From Saccharophagus sp. K07 (GTDB lineage: Bacteria; Pseudomonadota; Gammaproteobacteria; Pseudomonadales; Cellvibrionaceae): a stretch of 64,000 nucleotides of DNA. This document shows, in pieces, positions 1-9,627 of the stretch. A program made the position numbers and the translations under genes. The notes beneath the pieces were generated by a model, which was not told the DNA's origin, did not search any database, and saw only the letters and a program-made list of their open reading frames with translations. The stretch is from positions 558,001 to 622,000 of the forward strand of contig NZ_QRAI01000002.1 in assembly GCF_014336955.1 (NCBI RefSeq), given 5' to 3'. The first letter of the stretch is position 1; every line of letters starts with the position of its first letter.

Positions 1-1332
1 CCCGCGCGCGTATCCGTGTTTGGTGAACTTGTAATACTGCCGCTTGGACAGGAGTGGCAGATAATCTTTTACATCACTCCAGCGATTCGGATTGGCGCCG
101 TGTTGTTGCGCCAGAATGCGGGCATCTTCCAGGTGACCAAAGCCAATGTTGTAGGCGGCCAAGGCGAGCCAAATGCGCTCTTCGCCCTTAACACTGGCAG
201 GAATTCGGTCGAGCAGCTTGCGGAAGTAGCGCGTTCCGCCCTCAATGCTTTGTTCGGGATTGAGGCGGTTTTTGATGTTCATTTCCTTGGCTGTGGAAAG
301 CGTCAGCATCATAAAACCGCGCACGCCCGTGGGGGATTTTGCGAGAGGATCCCAGTGGGATTCCTGGTAGCTCAACGCCGCCATCAACAGCCAATCCAGT
401 CCGTTTTCCTCTGCGGCTGCTTTGATTTTGTCGCGCCACTGGGGCAAGCGCTCTTTGATTCGGCTGGCGAATACCAGTGCATCGTTATGATGAATACCCC
501 TGCTGCTGTGGAAGCGCTCCTGCAGGTCAGCCAACGCACCACTTTGCTCCATGGTGGTAAGGAATTCGTTGGCGGCGTCCAGCAGACTGGTGTCGGAAGA
601 CTGTGGGAACGCCCAGGCCAAAGGTTCTGCTTCACTGATATTGAAGGCGACTTTGGCTTTTGGATATACGGCAGAGTTGAGTGCAAATGCGTTGGAATCG
701 ATTACCGCGTAGTCGATCTTGTGGTTGTGCACCATTTCGAGCAGGTCGAGCATTTCAACATCCGGGCGCTCTTCCCAAGTCAGCTCGGGGTGCTGCTTTT
801 GCAGTTCGCGCAGACGCTCGGCGTGGGAGCTGCCGCTCATCACCACGATCTGTTTGCCTTCAAGGTCTTCCAAAGAGGTTGGGCGACGTGTCCCAGAGTG
901 GTAAATCACCTGCTGAGTGACATAGGCATAGGGGCGACTGAAGGTGACGCTGCGTTGGCGGCGTTCGGTAACGGTGAGTCCAGCAGCGGCGAAGTTTCCT
1001 TTGCGACCAACTTCGTCAAAGATGCGGCTGATGTCTTCCTGTTCGACGATTTCCAGCTCCACGCCCAGACGTTTGGCGAAGGTGTTGGCCAGGCTGTATT
1101 CGAACCCGGTGAGTCCATCAGTACCTTCGTAATAAGTGGTTGGACCGTTGCGAGAAATGATGGTCAGCTTGCCGCTGGATTGGATTTGTTCGAGAGTGGT
1201 CGGCATTCGACTGGCGACCAAGGGGGCTGACACTGCAGCAGCAAATGCCAGCAGTTTGATTTGCTGCGCTAAGCGGCGCAGTCCAAACCAAACAGCTCGG
1301 CACTTCTGTTTCAAGTGTTGTTTCAGTTCCAT
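1..1332 (-). CDS. mltF: Membrane-bound lytic murein transglycosylase F (3' end outside window)
   Basis: MltF cleaves peptidoglycan glycan strands to 1,6-anhydromuropeptides at the periplasmic face of the outer membrane. The frame is open from an ATG at 1332 to base 1, giving 444 codons with no stop, so the C-terminus is cut off. An N-terminal hydrophobic segment (about residues 25-42) is followed by a solute-binding-protein-like domain (GKLTIISRNGPTTYYEG, LTGFEYSLANTFAKRLG) and then the lytic transglycosylase domain. The catalytic Glu sits in the SYQESHWDP motif, followed by SPTGVRGFMMLT. The last visible residues (KHGYARG) match the family's usual C-terminal region, so only a short tail is missing. 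It is transcribed away from purL, the arrangement familiar from pseudomonads. Family assignment is firm; the exact start is likely. Confidence 0.93.
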   Translation of the reverse strand, partial: MELKQHLKQKCRAVWFGLRRLAQQIKLLAFAAAVSAPLVASRMPTTLEQIQSSGKLTIISRNGPTTYYEGTDGLTGFEYSLANTFAKRLGVELEIVEQEDISRIFDEVGRKGNFAAAGLTVTERRQRSVTFSRPYAYVTQQVIYHSGTRRPTSLEDLEGKQIVVMSGSSHAERLRELQKQHPELTWEERPDVEMLDLLEMVHNHKIDYAVIDSNAFALNSAVYPKAKVAFNISEAEPLAWAFPQSSDTSLLDAANEFLTTMEQSGALADLQERFHSSRGIHHNDALVFASRIKERLPQWRDKIKAAAEENGLDWLLMAALSYQESHWDPLAKSPTGVRGFMMLTLSTAKEMNIKNRLNPEQSIEGGTRYFRKLLDRIPASVKGEERIWLALAAYNIGFGHLEDARILAQQHGANPNRWSDVKDYLPLLSKRQYYKFTKHGYARG

Positions 1333-1577
1333 TGATGCTCCCGTCTTTACCGTTATCGTCGCAAGGTTCCTGTCCATCGGGCTGTTAACAGCGACGCAAA
1401 ATTGTGAAGTTGAACAAATTTTGTTCGATTTTATCTAAACGAAACCTGGCTGCCTAGCTTGCGAAACGGCGGATTTTGCGGTATTGACGAGCAATTCATT
1501 ATAAAAATCTGTGCGTTAGACAACGTTTGAATATAGGCGCGGTTCCCAAGTGGGATGTCCCCATGCGGCATTTACAG

Positions 1578-1583
1578 TACAAT
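1578..1583 (+). promoter_or_regulatory. Candidate -10 element of purL promoter
   Basis: TACAAT followed by a GC-rich stretch (GCCCACCC) lies about 40 bp before the purL start. The -35 region is poor. The same TAnAATGC pattern recurs before several other genes in the window, which is the main support. Confidence 0.3.
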
Positions 1584-1626
1584 GCCCACCCGATTTTCTG
1601 CCCCCTCTTTTTGAGAAATCTTAGTT

Positions 1627-4600
1627 ATGTTGATATTGCCCGGCGCAGCCGCTCTTTCTTCTTTTCGTCGCGACAAGCTTCTTCAATCGTTACGTGAGCG
1701 TCAGCCGGGTATTACGGATGTTGCAGCGGAATATATCCATTTCATCAATCTCGCCGAATCCCTCGAGGGGCATGAGACAGAGCTGCTGGCGCAGCTGCTG
1801 ACCTACGGACCCAAGTCAGAAAGGGTTGCTCTCAACGGCGGTCTCCTGCTGGTCGTTCCCCGTCCGGGCACTATTTCACCCTGGTCGTCCAAGGCCACGG
1901 ACATTGCCCACAACGCTGGTCTGCACAAAATCCAGCGTATCGAACGCGGTGTGGCCTATTACATCCAGGGCCAGTTCGATCCCAAAGCAGTGTTGCCGCT
2001 TATCCACGACCGTATGGTGGAAGCGGTTTACGCCAGTCTCGACGATGCCGCTGTGTTGTTCGAGCAACACGAGCCCCGGCCGTTGAATATAGTGGACATC
2101 CTCAGCGGCGGACGTATTGCCCTGGAAGTTGCCAACACCGAGCTGGGCTTGGCGCTTGCGGAAGACGAAATTGATTATCTGTTCGAAAACTTCCAGCAAC
2201 TGGGGCGCAATCCGACAGATGTGGAACTGATGATGTTCGCTCAGGCGAACTCTGAGCACTGCCGTCACAAGATTTTTAATGCGAGTTGGACAATCGACGG
2301 CAAAGACGAGCCTCTGTCGTTGTTCAAAATGATCAAAAACACCTACGAAAAAGCCGGTGATAACGTACTTTCCGCCTATGCCGATAACGCGTCGGTTATC
2401 CGCGGCTGGGAGGCAGGCAGGTTTTATCCGGATCCCACCACGGGTGAATATGGCTTCCATCAGGAGCCGATTCATATCCTGATGAAGGTTGAGACGCACA
2501 ACCACCCGACCGCCATTGCGCCTTTCCCGGGTGCTGGTACTGGCGCTGGCGGTGAGATCCGCGACGAGGGCGCAGTCGGCAAAGGCTCTAAACCGAAAGT
2601 CGGTTTGACCGGCTTTACCGTCTCCAACCTGCGCATTCCAGGTTACGAGCAGCCCTGGGAAGACAATTACGGCAAACCCGATCGCATAGTGTCACCGCTG
2701 GACATCATGATCGAAGGACCCCTCGGTGGAGCGGCCTTCAACAACGAATTCGGCCGGCCCAATATCTGCGGTTATTTCCGTACCTTTGAGCAGGATTTTG
2801 CCGGCGAGCGTCGCGGCTACCACAAGCCGATCATGATCGCCGGTGGTTACGGCAACATCAAAGAAGAACATATCGAACAGCATCCATTCTCCCCGGGCGC
2901 CAAATTGGTAGTCCTCGGTGGACCGGCCATGCTGATTGGTCTGGGCGGCGGCGCAGCCTCGTCCATGGCATCCGGTAGCTCGACTGAATCTCTGGATTTC
3001 GCCTCGGTGCAACGCCAGAACCCGGAAATGGAGCGGCGCTGTCAGGAGGTCATTGACCGCTGCTGGGCGCTCGGCGCGGAAAACCCCATTGCCTTTATTC
3101 ACGACGTAGGCGCGGGCGGTCTTTCCAATGCCTTCCCGGAATTGGTGAAAGACGGTGGTTGCGGCGGACGTTTCGAACTGCGCGAGGTTCCCAATGACGA
3201 ACCCGGTATGTCGCCATTGGAAATCTGGTGTAACGAATCGCAAGAGCGCTATGTGCTGGCGATTGCACCGGAAAATCTACCGCGTTTTGAAGCCATCTGC
3301 CGGCGTGAACGTTGCCCCTATGCAGTAGTAGGGGAGGCGACCTCAGAGAAAACTTTGATCCTCAACGATCGCGAATTCAACTCTCGCCCCATCGATCTGC
3401 CTATGTCGGTGTTGTTCGGCAAACCGCCGAAGATGCATCGCACTGCTGAACAAAAGCCTGTAGATGCCGCGCCAGTGGCGCTCGACGACGTCGCGATGGC
3501 CCAGGCTGTGGAGCGCGTACTGCAGCATCCCGCCGTTGCCAGCAAACAATTTTTGATCACTATTGGTGACCGTTCTGTGACCGGCCAAGTGGTGCGCGAC
3601 CAAATGGTCGGTCCCTGGCAAGTGCCAGTGGCAGATTGCGCCGTCACCACCTCGGCATACGATACCTACGCCGGTGAAGCCATGAGCATGGGCGAGCGCA
3701 CTCCTGCGGCGCTGGTGGACGCGCCTGCGTCCGGCCGTATGGCTATAGGCGAGGCCATCACCAACATTGCAGCAACCCGTATCGGCCAATTAAGCGATAT
3801 CAAACTGTCCGCCAACTGGATGTGCGCCGCAGGCCACCCGGGCGAGGATGAAAAACTGTTCCGCACGGTGGAAGCCGTGGGAATGGAGTTGTGTCCGCAA
3901 TTGGGACTGACGATTCCGGTGGGCAAAGACTCCATGTCCATGCGCACCCAGTGGCAGAAAGACGGCAAACAATTGGCAGTCACTGCACCTTTGTCCCTGA
4001 TTATTTCCGCGTTTGCACCAGTCGTGGACGTGCGCAAAACCGTGACGCCGCAACTGCGCACCGACCTTGGTGAAACTGTGTTGTTGCTGGTGGATGTCAG
4101 CGGTGGTCGTCAGCGTTTGGGGGCATCAATTCTCGCGCAGACTTTCCGTCAGATTGGCAATGAAGTGCCGGATCTGGATGAGCCTGAGCAATTGCGCGCA
4201 TTCTTTAACGGTATCCAGGCCAACTTGGAAGCCGGTGCCATTCTGGCTTACCACGACCGCAGCGACGGTGGTTTGTTGGCGACTCTGGCGGAGATGACCT
4301 TCGCCGGTCGTTGCGGGGTTGAAGTGGATCTGGACGCCCTCGGCGGCGATCCGCTGGCGGCGCTCTTCAACGAAGAGTTGGGCGCAGTATTGCAAGTGCG
4401 CGCGGCTGATGTCGCCGATGTACAACGCCGCTTGGCGGAAGCTGGTTGTACCACTGTGGTGAACATCGGCCGAGTTACTTTGGAACAGAATTTCACCGTC
4501 AACGCCGGTGGCAATATTATTTATCGCTCTACGCGCGCCGCCTTGCAGGCGTTGTGGGCGAAAACCAGTTATCACATTCAAGCCCTGCGCGATAATCCCG

Positions 4601-5487
4601 AATGCGCCGCACAGGAATTCCAGACCATTCCTGCGGACGATCCGGGCTTGAGCGCGCGCCTGACCTATGATCCGTCAAATGACATTACCGCTCCCTATAT
4701 CAATCGCGGGGTAAAACCCAAAGTGGCGATTCTGCGTGAGCAGGGGGTAAACGGTCAGGTGGAAATGGCGGCGGCGTTTACCCGTGCGGGCTTTGCCGCA
4801 GTTGACGTCCATATGAGCGATATTCTCAGTGGTCGTATCGATCTGTCTGAATTTAAAGGCGTGGCGGCGTGCGGCGGTTTCTCCTATGGCGACGTATTGG
4901 GAGCGGGGGAAGGTTGGGCGAAGACTATTTTGTTCAACTCCCAGGCGCGCGATGCCTTTGCCGCTTTTTTCCAACGCGGAGATACCTTCAGCTTGGGTAT
5001 CTGTAACGGCTGTCAGATGATGTCCAATCTGAAGTCCTTGATTCCCGGCACGGACCACTGGCCGCGCTTTGTGCGCAATTTGTCCGAGCAGTTTGAAGCG
5101 CGGGTATCGCTCGTGAAAATCGAGCAGTCGCCGTCCGTGCTGTTGGCCGGAATGGCCGGTTCGCACCTGCCAGTTGCAGTGGCGCATGGCGAAGGTAGGG
5201 CGGAATTTGCCGACGAAGAAGCCTTCCGTCGTTGTAACGAAAGCGGCTTGGTGGCAGTGAGATTTATCAATAACCATCTGCAGCCGACCACTCAATATCC
5301 GGCAAACCCGAACGGTTCTCCTGCAGGCATTACCAGCCTGACAAGCCGCGATGGCCGCGCCACCATCATGATGCCGCACCCGGAGCGGGTGTTCCGCACT
5401 GTGACCAATTCCTGGCAACCGTCAGGTTGGGGCGAAGATGGCGGCTGGTTGCGCCTGTTCCGCAACGCCCGCGTTTTTGTCGATTAA
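1627..5487 (+). CDS. purL: Phosphoribosylformylglycinamidine synthase
   Basis: PurL converts FGAR, glutamine and ATP to FGAM in de novo purine synthesis in the cytoplasm. This is the large single-chain form of 1286 residues, close to the roughly 1295 of E. coli. Visible landmarks are [18 protein letters not shown] near residue 200, the [21 protein letters not shown] nucleotide-binding segment near 290, and a C-terminal class I glutaminase domain with the nucleophile Cys in [10 protein letters not shown] and the catalytic His/Glu in MPHPERVFR. It starts at an ATG 6 bases after a TTAG segment and has no strong Shine-Dalgarno. The gene is monocistronic on this view: the next gene begins 125 bp downstream. 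Assignment is secure. Confidence 0.98.
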   Translation: MLILPGAAALSSFRRDKLLQSLRERQPGITDVAAEYIHFINLAESLEGHETELLAQLLTYGPKSERVALNGGLLLVVPRPGTISPWSSKATDIAHNAGLHKIQRIERGVAYYIQGQFDPKAVLPLIHDRMVEAVYASLDDAAVLFEQHEPRPLNIVDILSGGRIALEVANTELGLALAEDEIDYLFENFQQLGRNPTDVELMMFAQANSEHCRHKIFNASWTIDGKDEPLSLFKMIKNTYEKAGDNVLSAYADNASVIRGWEAGRFYPDPTTGEYGFHQEPIHILMKVETHNHPTAIAPFPGAGTGAGGEIRDEGAVGKGSKPKVGLTGFTVSNLRIPGYEQPWEDNYGKPDRIVSPLDIMIEGPLGGAAFNNEFGRPNICGYFRTFEQDFAGERRGYHKPIMIAGGYGNIKEEHIEQHPFSPGAKLVVLGGPAMLIGLGGGAASSMASGSSTESLDFASVQRQNPEMERRCQEVIDRCWALGAENPIAFIHDVGAGGLSNAFPELVKDGGCGGRFELREVPNDEPGMSPLEIWCNESQERYVLAIAPENLPRFEAICRRERCPYAVVGEATSEKTLILNDREFNSRPIDLPMSVLFGKPPKMHRTAEQKPVDAAPVALDDVAMAQAVERVLQHPAVASKQFLITIGDRSVTGQVVRDQMVGPWQVPVADCAVTTSAYDTYAGEAMSMGERTPAALVDAPASGRMAIGEAITNIAATRIGQLSDIKLSANWMCAAGHPGEDEKLFRTVEAVGMELCPQLGLTIPVGKDSMSMRTQWQKDGKQLAVTAPLSLIISAFAPVVDVRKTVTPQLRTDLGETVLLLVDVSGGRQRLGASILAQTFRQIGNEVPDLDEPEQLRAFFNGIQANLEAGAILAYHDRSDGGLLATLAEMTFAGRCGVEVDLDALGGDPLAALFNEELGAVLQVRAADVADVQRRLAEAGCTTVVNIGRVTLEQNFTVNAGGNIIYRSTRAALQALWAKTSYHIQALRDNPECAAQEFQTIPADDPGLSARLTYDPSNDITAPYINRGVKPKVAILREQGVNGQVEMAAAFTRAGFAAVDVHMSDILSGRIDLSEFKGVAACGGFSYGDVLGAGEGWAKTILFNSQARDAFAAFFQRGDTFSLGICNGCQMMSNLKSLIPGTDHWPRFVRNLSEQFEARVSLVKIEQSPSVLLAGMAGSHLPVAVAHGEGRAEFADEEAFRRCNESGLVAVRFINNHLQPTTQYPANPNGSPAGITSLTSRDGRATIMMPHPERVFRTVTNSWQPSGWGEDGGWLRLFRNARVFVD

Positions 5488-5612
5488 CCAATGATCATGG
5501 CCTCAGGGAAGAGGCGTGTGAACTCTGGCCAGATGTGCAATTGTTTTATGCTGGCCGCAAATTGAATGGTGTACTTGCTTTATTAAAGCGTAATCGAGAT
5601 CAGGACTGACCG

Positions 5613-7610
5613 ATGAAAGACGGCCCGGGACAGCCTCCGCATTCTCCTCAGGATCAACAAGCTCCTCAGGACAATAAAACCCGCATCCAAGGACGAGCAG
5701 TGGATGCGCGCACGCGCGTACAAGCACCGGCAAAAGCAACACCTGCTGCAGCTCAAGCGGAAATTCAACTCACCCGCATTCGCCAAGCCATTCGTGAACA
5801 AAACAGCAGCCAGGGCTTTCTGCGCGCCAAACAAATAGCCGACCGGGCGTTGGCTGCCAATAAAATCATTCTGAATAATCGTTTTGTGCTGGAAGCCACC
5901 CTCGGAGCGGGTGGTATGGGTACCGTTTATAAAGCGAAGGACTTGCGCAAGGTCGAAGCGAGCGATCCCAATCCTTATGTGGCCGTTAAAGTTCTTAACG
6001 ATGATTTCAAAAATCACCCCAATGCATTTATAACGCTGCAGCGGGAAGCGAGCCGGTCACACATTTTGTCGCATCCCAATATTGTCACTGTGCATGACTT
6101 CGACCGCGACGGCGACGTTATCTACATGACCATGGAATTGTTGCAGGGCATTGGTTTGGAACCCTTGATCCGGCAACACAAGGGCAAAGGACTGGAAAAA
6201 GCCAAAGCGCTGCGCATTGTGCGCGAAATTGGCATTGCGCTGGCGCACGCACATCAAAAACACATTATTCACAGCGATTTAAAACCGGGAAATATTTTTG
6301 TCTGCGCCGACGGCGCCAAGGTGCTGGATTTTGGTATTGCGCGTCTGACTTCCCAAACCGCAGCCAGCGATTTTGATGCAGGATCATTGGGCGCGCTGAC
6401 GCCAGCCTATGCCAGTCTGGAAATGTTCAATGGCGAAGATCCGCATCCTGCCGATGACGTGTACGCCCTGGCGATCATCGCCTATGAATTGCTCGCCGGA
6501 GAGCATCCTTATCAGCGCAAACCTGCTGGCATAGCGCTAAAAGAAAAACTGCGCCCCGCACCTATAAAGTCCCTGACCAAACAACAGTGGAAAACCCTTG
6601 AGCGCGGTTTGAAATTGCGCCGCGCCGAGCGGATACAAGATATCACCCAGTTTTATAAAGGACTCACCCAGCGCCGTCGTTCTATTAAAGGGTTGTTGGC
6701 CGCCACTGTCTTAATCAGTGCTCTGGGTGGAACCATCACTTATCGCTATTTAGTGGGTGATGAATTGGATTCCCGTATCGCGGAAACCTATTCCCGTGGT
6801 CAGTCATGTTTGACCAATGGCGATTTCACTTGCGCCTTGGATAGCGCTAAAGCGGTGTTGCAACTGGATGCCAGTCATCAAGCGGCGCGCGCACTGCAAA
6901 GCGCCGCCGAAGACCAATTGCAGGCACAGCAACAAAATGAATTGATAGGGCAGTTTGAATCCTGCATTCATTCTGCGGATGAATCCTGTGCAAAGGATGC
7001 ATTACGTCGCTTGAAAGAAGTTGGGATGACTGCTCGTGCGGCAGAGCTGGAATATCGATTAATCCAATTCCAGAGTCAGCAGGCGCAGGAGCAAATAATG
7101 ACCCAAGCCAGGGAGTGCGCATCTCAACGCGATTGGGTTTGCATTATCCAATTGTCTGAAAGAGCCCCAGAACTTGGTAATCCTGAATTTTTGGAGTTGG
7201 TCACGCAAGCTCAGCAAGCTCGTGCACAAGAACAGCAGGCGCTCGCAGAGCGACGGCGCGAATTTCAATCGCTGGTCAATCGGGCAGAGGCTTGTCTTGC
7301 TGCTAAAGATTATTCCTGCGCCGCACGCTACGCCCAAAATGCGTTGTCGTTGGGGGTGGATAGAATCGCGGCGCAAAGTCTGGTGCAACGTATCGATTTT
7401 GCTAAAGAGGAATATCAGCGAAATCTGCAACGAGCAGAAAATGTGCTCGCCAAGGGCCAGGCGTGTTTTGCAAAGAAAAATTACAGCTGCGCAATCGCCA
7501 GCTCGGAATCCGCCCTGGAATTCGTGCCCGATTACGCCCCGGCATTGGAGTTGCGCCGCGCCTCTCAAAAGGCGGTGGAAGAACTTAAAAGCCAGATTGT
7601 TATTGAATAA
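5613..7610 (+). CDS. Membrane Ser/Thr protein kinase with extracytoplasmic Cys-paired repeats
   Basis: A Hanks-type kinase of 665 residues. The kinase domain spans roughly residues 90-345: glycine loop GAGGMGTVYKA near 99, VAVKVLN lysine, catalytic loop HSDLKPGN near 220 (Ser replaces the Arg of HRD, so a non-RD kinase) and DFGIARL near 239. A single membrane segment lies near residues 360-382. The remainder should be periplasmic and contains five TPR-like units of about 52-59 residues, each with a Cys-x7-Cys pair (Cys 399/407, 451/459, 502/510, 561/569, 618/626). The family role, phosphorylation of Ser/Thr on proteins in response to an external signal, is inferred. A secreted protein follows 46 bp downstream. 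Substrate and ligand cannot be read from the sequence. Confidence 0.85.
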   Translation: MKDGPGQPPHSPQDQQAPQDNKTRIQGRAVDARTRVQAPAKATPAAAQAEIQLTRIRQAIREQNSSQGFLRAKQIADRALAANKIILNNRFVLEATLGAGGMGTVYKAKDLRKVEASDPNPYVAVKVLNDDFKNHPNAFITLQREASRSHILSHPNIVTVHDFDRDGDVIYMTMELLQGIGLEPLIRQHKGKGLEKAKALRIVREIGIALAHAHQKHIIHSDLKPGNIFVCADGAKVLDFGIARLTSQTAASDFDAGSLGALTPAYASLEMFNGEDPHPADDVYALAIIAYELLAGEHPYQRKPAGIALKEKLRPAPIKSLTKQQWKTLERGLKLRRAERIQDITQFYKGLTQRRRSIKGLLAATVLISALGGTITYRYLVGDELDSRIAETYSRGQSCLTNGDFTCALDSAKAVLQLDASHQAARALQSAAEDQLQAQQQNELIGQFESCIHSADESCAKDALRRLKEVGMTARAAELEYRLIQFQSQQAQEQIMTQARECASQRDWVCIIQLSERAPELGNPEFLELVTQAQQARAQEQQALAERRREFQSLVNRAEACLAAKDYSCAARYAQNALSLGVDRIAAQSLVQRIDFAKEEYQRNLQRAENVLAKGQACFAKKNYSCAIASSESALEFVPDYAPALELRRASQKAVEELKSQIVIE

Positions 7611-7656
7611 TTTCCGCGCGGAAGCGCATTTTGTGACCTTAAAAAAGGAGCTTTGT

Positions 7657-8352
7657 ATGAAACTGAAAAAAAGTCTGGCAGTTATTGCGACGGTTTGTTT
7701 GGCGAGCACTTTAACCACCGGTTTCGGCCTTAAAGATTTGGCCAAGGAAATCAAGCCGGATACGGATAAATGTGAGAAGTCCAGCAACAAGAGCGACTGC
7801 AAACGCAAGGAGAATCTCAAAACAGCAGCCAAGGTGGCTGCAGTGGGGATCGCCGCGAAAATCATTTATGACATGGTGATCGATTACCGCAGCAAAAAAG
7901 TCGAAGACGAAGATAAGGTTGCTGAAGCTTATAAGTCCAAATTCAAAAATCTACCCGCTACCGCTGAGGTGGTTGCTTATGAATCCAACTTGCGTCCGGG
8001 CCAGGTGGTAAAACCGGGAGAGCCTGTGTTGCTGGTTTCGCGTGTGCAAGTTGTACCGGGCAAAGATGGCGCAGCTGTGTTGGTGCAGGAAAAAATTTCC
8101 ATCTTCGATAACGAAGATCCCAACAAGGTAATTAAGTCATTGGTAAAAAATGTAAGCGGTGCGTCGCAAAAGGGTGGTACTTACGAAAACGAATTTAGTT
8201 TCACCTTGCCTGTCGGTATGCCTCAGGGGGTTTATCCGATCCAGACCGCTGTTCTGTTGAACGAAAAAGAAACGAGCACAGAGAAAAACGAAATGCAGGT
8301 GGTGCTGCAGGTAATGCAGGATGGACGCTATCTGATTGCCTTGGCTAATTAA
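7657..8352 (+). CDS. Secreted protein of unknown function, kinase neighbour
   Basis: The start is the ATG at 7657, preceded by a strong AAGGAG eight bases upstream; the frame remains open further upstream into the kinase gene but that part has no signal. The 231-residue product begins with a typical signal peptide (MKLKKSLAVIATVCLASTLTTGFG). A Lys-rich segment with two Cys (about residues 35-50) is followed by a short hydrophobic stretch (AAKVAAVGIAAKIIYDMV) and then a beta-rich C-terminal half (residues 100-231) that resembles a small immunoglobulin-like fold in pattern only. I do not recognise the family. The 46-bp gap to the kinase suggests co-transcription, so it may be a partner or target of the kinase's outer domain. 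Its 3' end overlaps the convergent gene by 8 bp. Confidence 0.75.
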   Translation: MKLKKSLAVIATVCLASTLTTGFGLKDLAKEIKPDTDKCEKSSNKSDCKRKENLKTAAKVAAVGIAAKIIYDMVIDYRSKKVEDEDKVAEAYKSKFKNLPATAEVVAYESNLRPGQVVKPGEPVLLVSRVQVVPGKDGAAVLVQEKISIFDNEDPNKVIKSLVKNVSGASQKGGTYENEFSFTLPVGMPQGVYPIQTAVLLNEKETSTEKNEMQVVLQVMQDGRYLIALAN

Positions 8353-9544
8353 TCCTTTTTTTTGCCGGGCCGGTTTGGGCTGGCTCGGCGACTTGTCTTT
8401 TAGCTTTTTTCTCTTCCTTAAAAGAAATTAATACCGCGGCGCGATATTGATTGCGTCCGTATTTGATCATTTTGGCAAAGTCCGAGATTGGCACAGGTAC
8501 GTAGACCGTATCCACGGCCGATTTCCATTCGTCTTCATCTACCTCAGGGTCATTGAAATAAGCGAAGTCGTCGTCGAGGTTCACCAGCCAGATCCAGTGT
8601 GGGCCTTTGCTGCGGTTCATGCGGTAGGTGCTGATCAACAAAATGATTTGTTGGCCAGCACGCAGCGCCTGCCGTATGGCTTCGATATCTTTCGGAAATG
8701 GCTCCACTTCGATGCGGTATTCCTGCGCTTGCCGTGCGAAATCGTGGTGAATCAATTCGATGATTTTTTTCTTTTTCGGGCTGCGTACGGAGTCCAGGAA
8801 CGGTGGGTCTTCATTGGCCAACCACAACCGGGCTTTATAGCCGCGCCTATGGGCGGCTATGGCAAGTCCGTAAGGCGAGGTGCCGCCATGACCGGTGGTC
8901 ATAAAAATGGTGGTAGCTTCCCGCCAGATATTAAATTCTTCTATCTGACTTACCGGTTGGTTTGGGTTGAGTTTTTTGGCCGCCATTAATAAAGAAGCGG
9001 GGCCGCAGGTAAATTCGGTGGTCTGGGTGTAATACGGCAATTGTGACGGGATCTGGCGGTCGATTTGCAGACGTTTTTCCAAGCGGAAACCGTCGTTGCC
9101 GTCTTCATAATAATGATGCAAGCGGCGAATAGGCTCATAGCCGAGAGACTGATAAAGCTTGCGGGCGCCGTGGTTGTCCTCGGCAACTTCGAGACGAATA
9201 AAAAGGGCGTTGTGCTTACGCGCAGAGGCTTCCATGGTGAGAATCAGTTGCCGGGCGAACCCTTTGCCTCGTTCCTGAGGAGCTACCGCAAGAGAATAAA
9301 TACGGGCGAGCGATGTGCCCCGGTGAAACAGAACCAATCCATAGGCGACGAGTGGTGAGGATGCTCCGTCGGACAATTTTTCACTATTTGACTGGTCAAT
9401 TACCCAGATTTCTGCTTGGCTTTTTGTAAGAAAATAACGAAAACTTCTTTTACTGATTCGATCGTGAGTAAAGCAGAGATTTTCGAGTCTAACGAGTTCT
9501 TGGAGGTCGTCCAGAGACGCAATGCGGGGGAGATTAGAGTTCAT
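8345..9544 (-). CDS. GNAT acetyltransferase / C39-like peptidase fusion
   Basis: A two-domain protein of 399 residues. Residues about 5-150 form a GNAT N-acetyltransferase with the acetyl-CoA loop in LAVAPQERGKGFARQL and LYQSLGYEP. Residues about 165-390 form a C39-like (papain-fold) peptidase: LPYYTQTTEFTCGPAS with the presumed nucleophile Cys180, and GPHWIW with the presumed catalytic His316. The ATG at 9544 is chosen over one at 9598 because the homologous part begins there; no clear ribosome site is visible at either. It is divergent from a RimK-like ATP-grasp gene with an 83-bp gap, an association I recall from comparative genomics of amidoligase systems. A role in making, trimming or acetylating a peptide is inference. 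Confidence 0.85.
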   Translation of the reverse strand: MNSNLPRIASLDDLQELVRLENLCFTHDRISKRSFRYFLTKSQAEIWVIDQSNSEKLSDGASSPLVAYGLVLFHRGTSLARIYSLAVAPQERGKGFARQLILTMEASARKHNALFIRLEVAEDNHGARKLYQSLGYEPIRRLHHYYEDGNDGFRLEKRLQIDRQIPSQLPYYTQTTEFTCGPASLLMAAKKLNPNQPVSQIEEFNIWREATTIFMTTGHGGTSPYGLAIAAHRRGYKARLWLANEDPPFLDSVRSPKKKKIIELIHHDFARQAQEYRIEVEPFPKDIEAIRQALRAGQQIILLISTYRMNRSKGPHWIWLVNLDDDFAYFNDPEVDEDEWKSAVDTVYVPVPISDFAKMIKYGRNQYRAAVLISFKEEKKAKRQVAEPAQTGPAKKRIN

Positions 9545-9627
9545 AAAAATAGTACTTGATAAGTTGCAAGATTTTGCCACACTTGCGCGCAACCGCAAGC
9601 GGTTTATCCCTCCGGACCCCAGAGTAT

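Noticed and set aside
16-1230. A 404-codon plus-strand open frame
   Set aside because: It is antisense to mltF, whose minus-strand frame carries clear catalytic motifs; the plus-strand translation shows no family features.
7174-7656. Upstream extension of the secreted-protein gene
   Set aside because: It overlaps the kinase coding sequence in another frame, lacks a ribosome site, and hides the signal peptide that starts at 7657.
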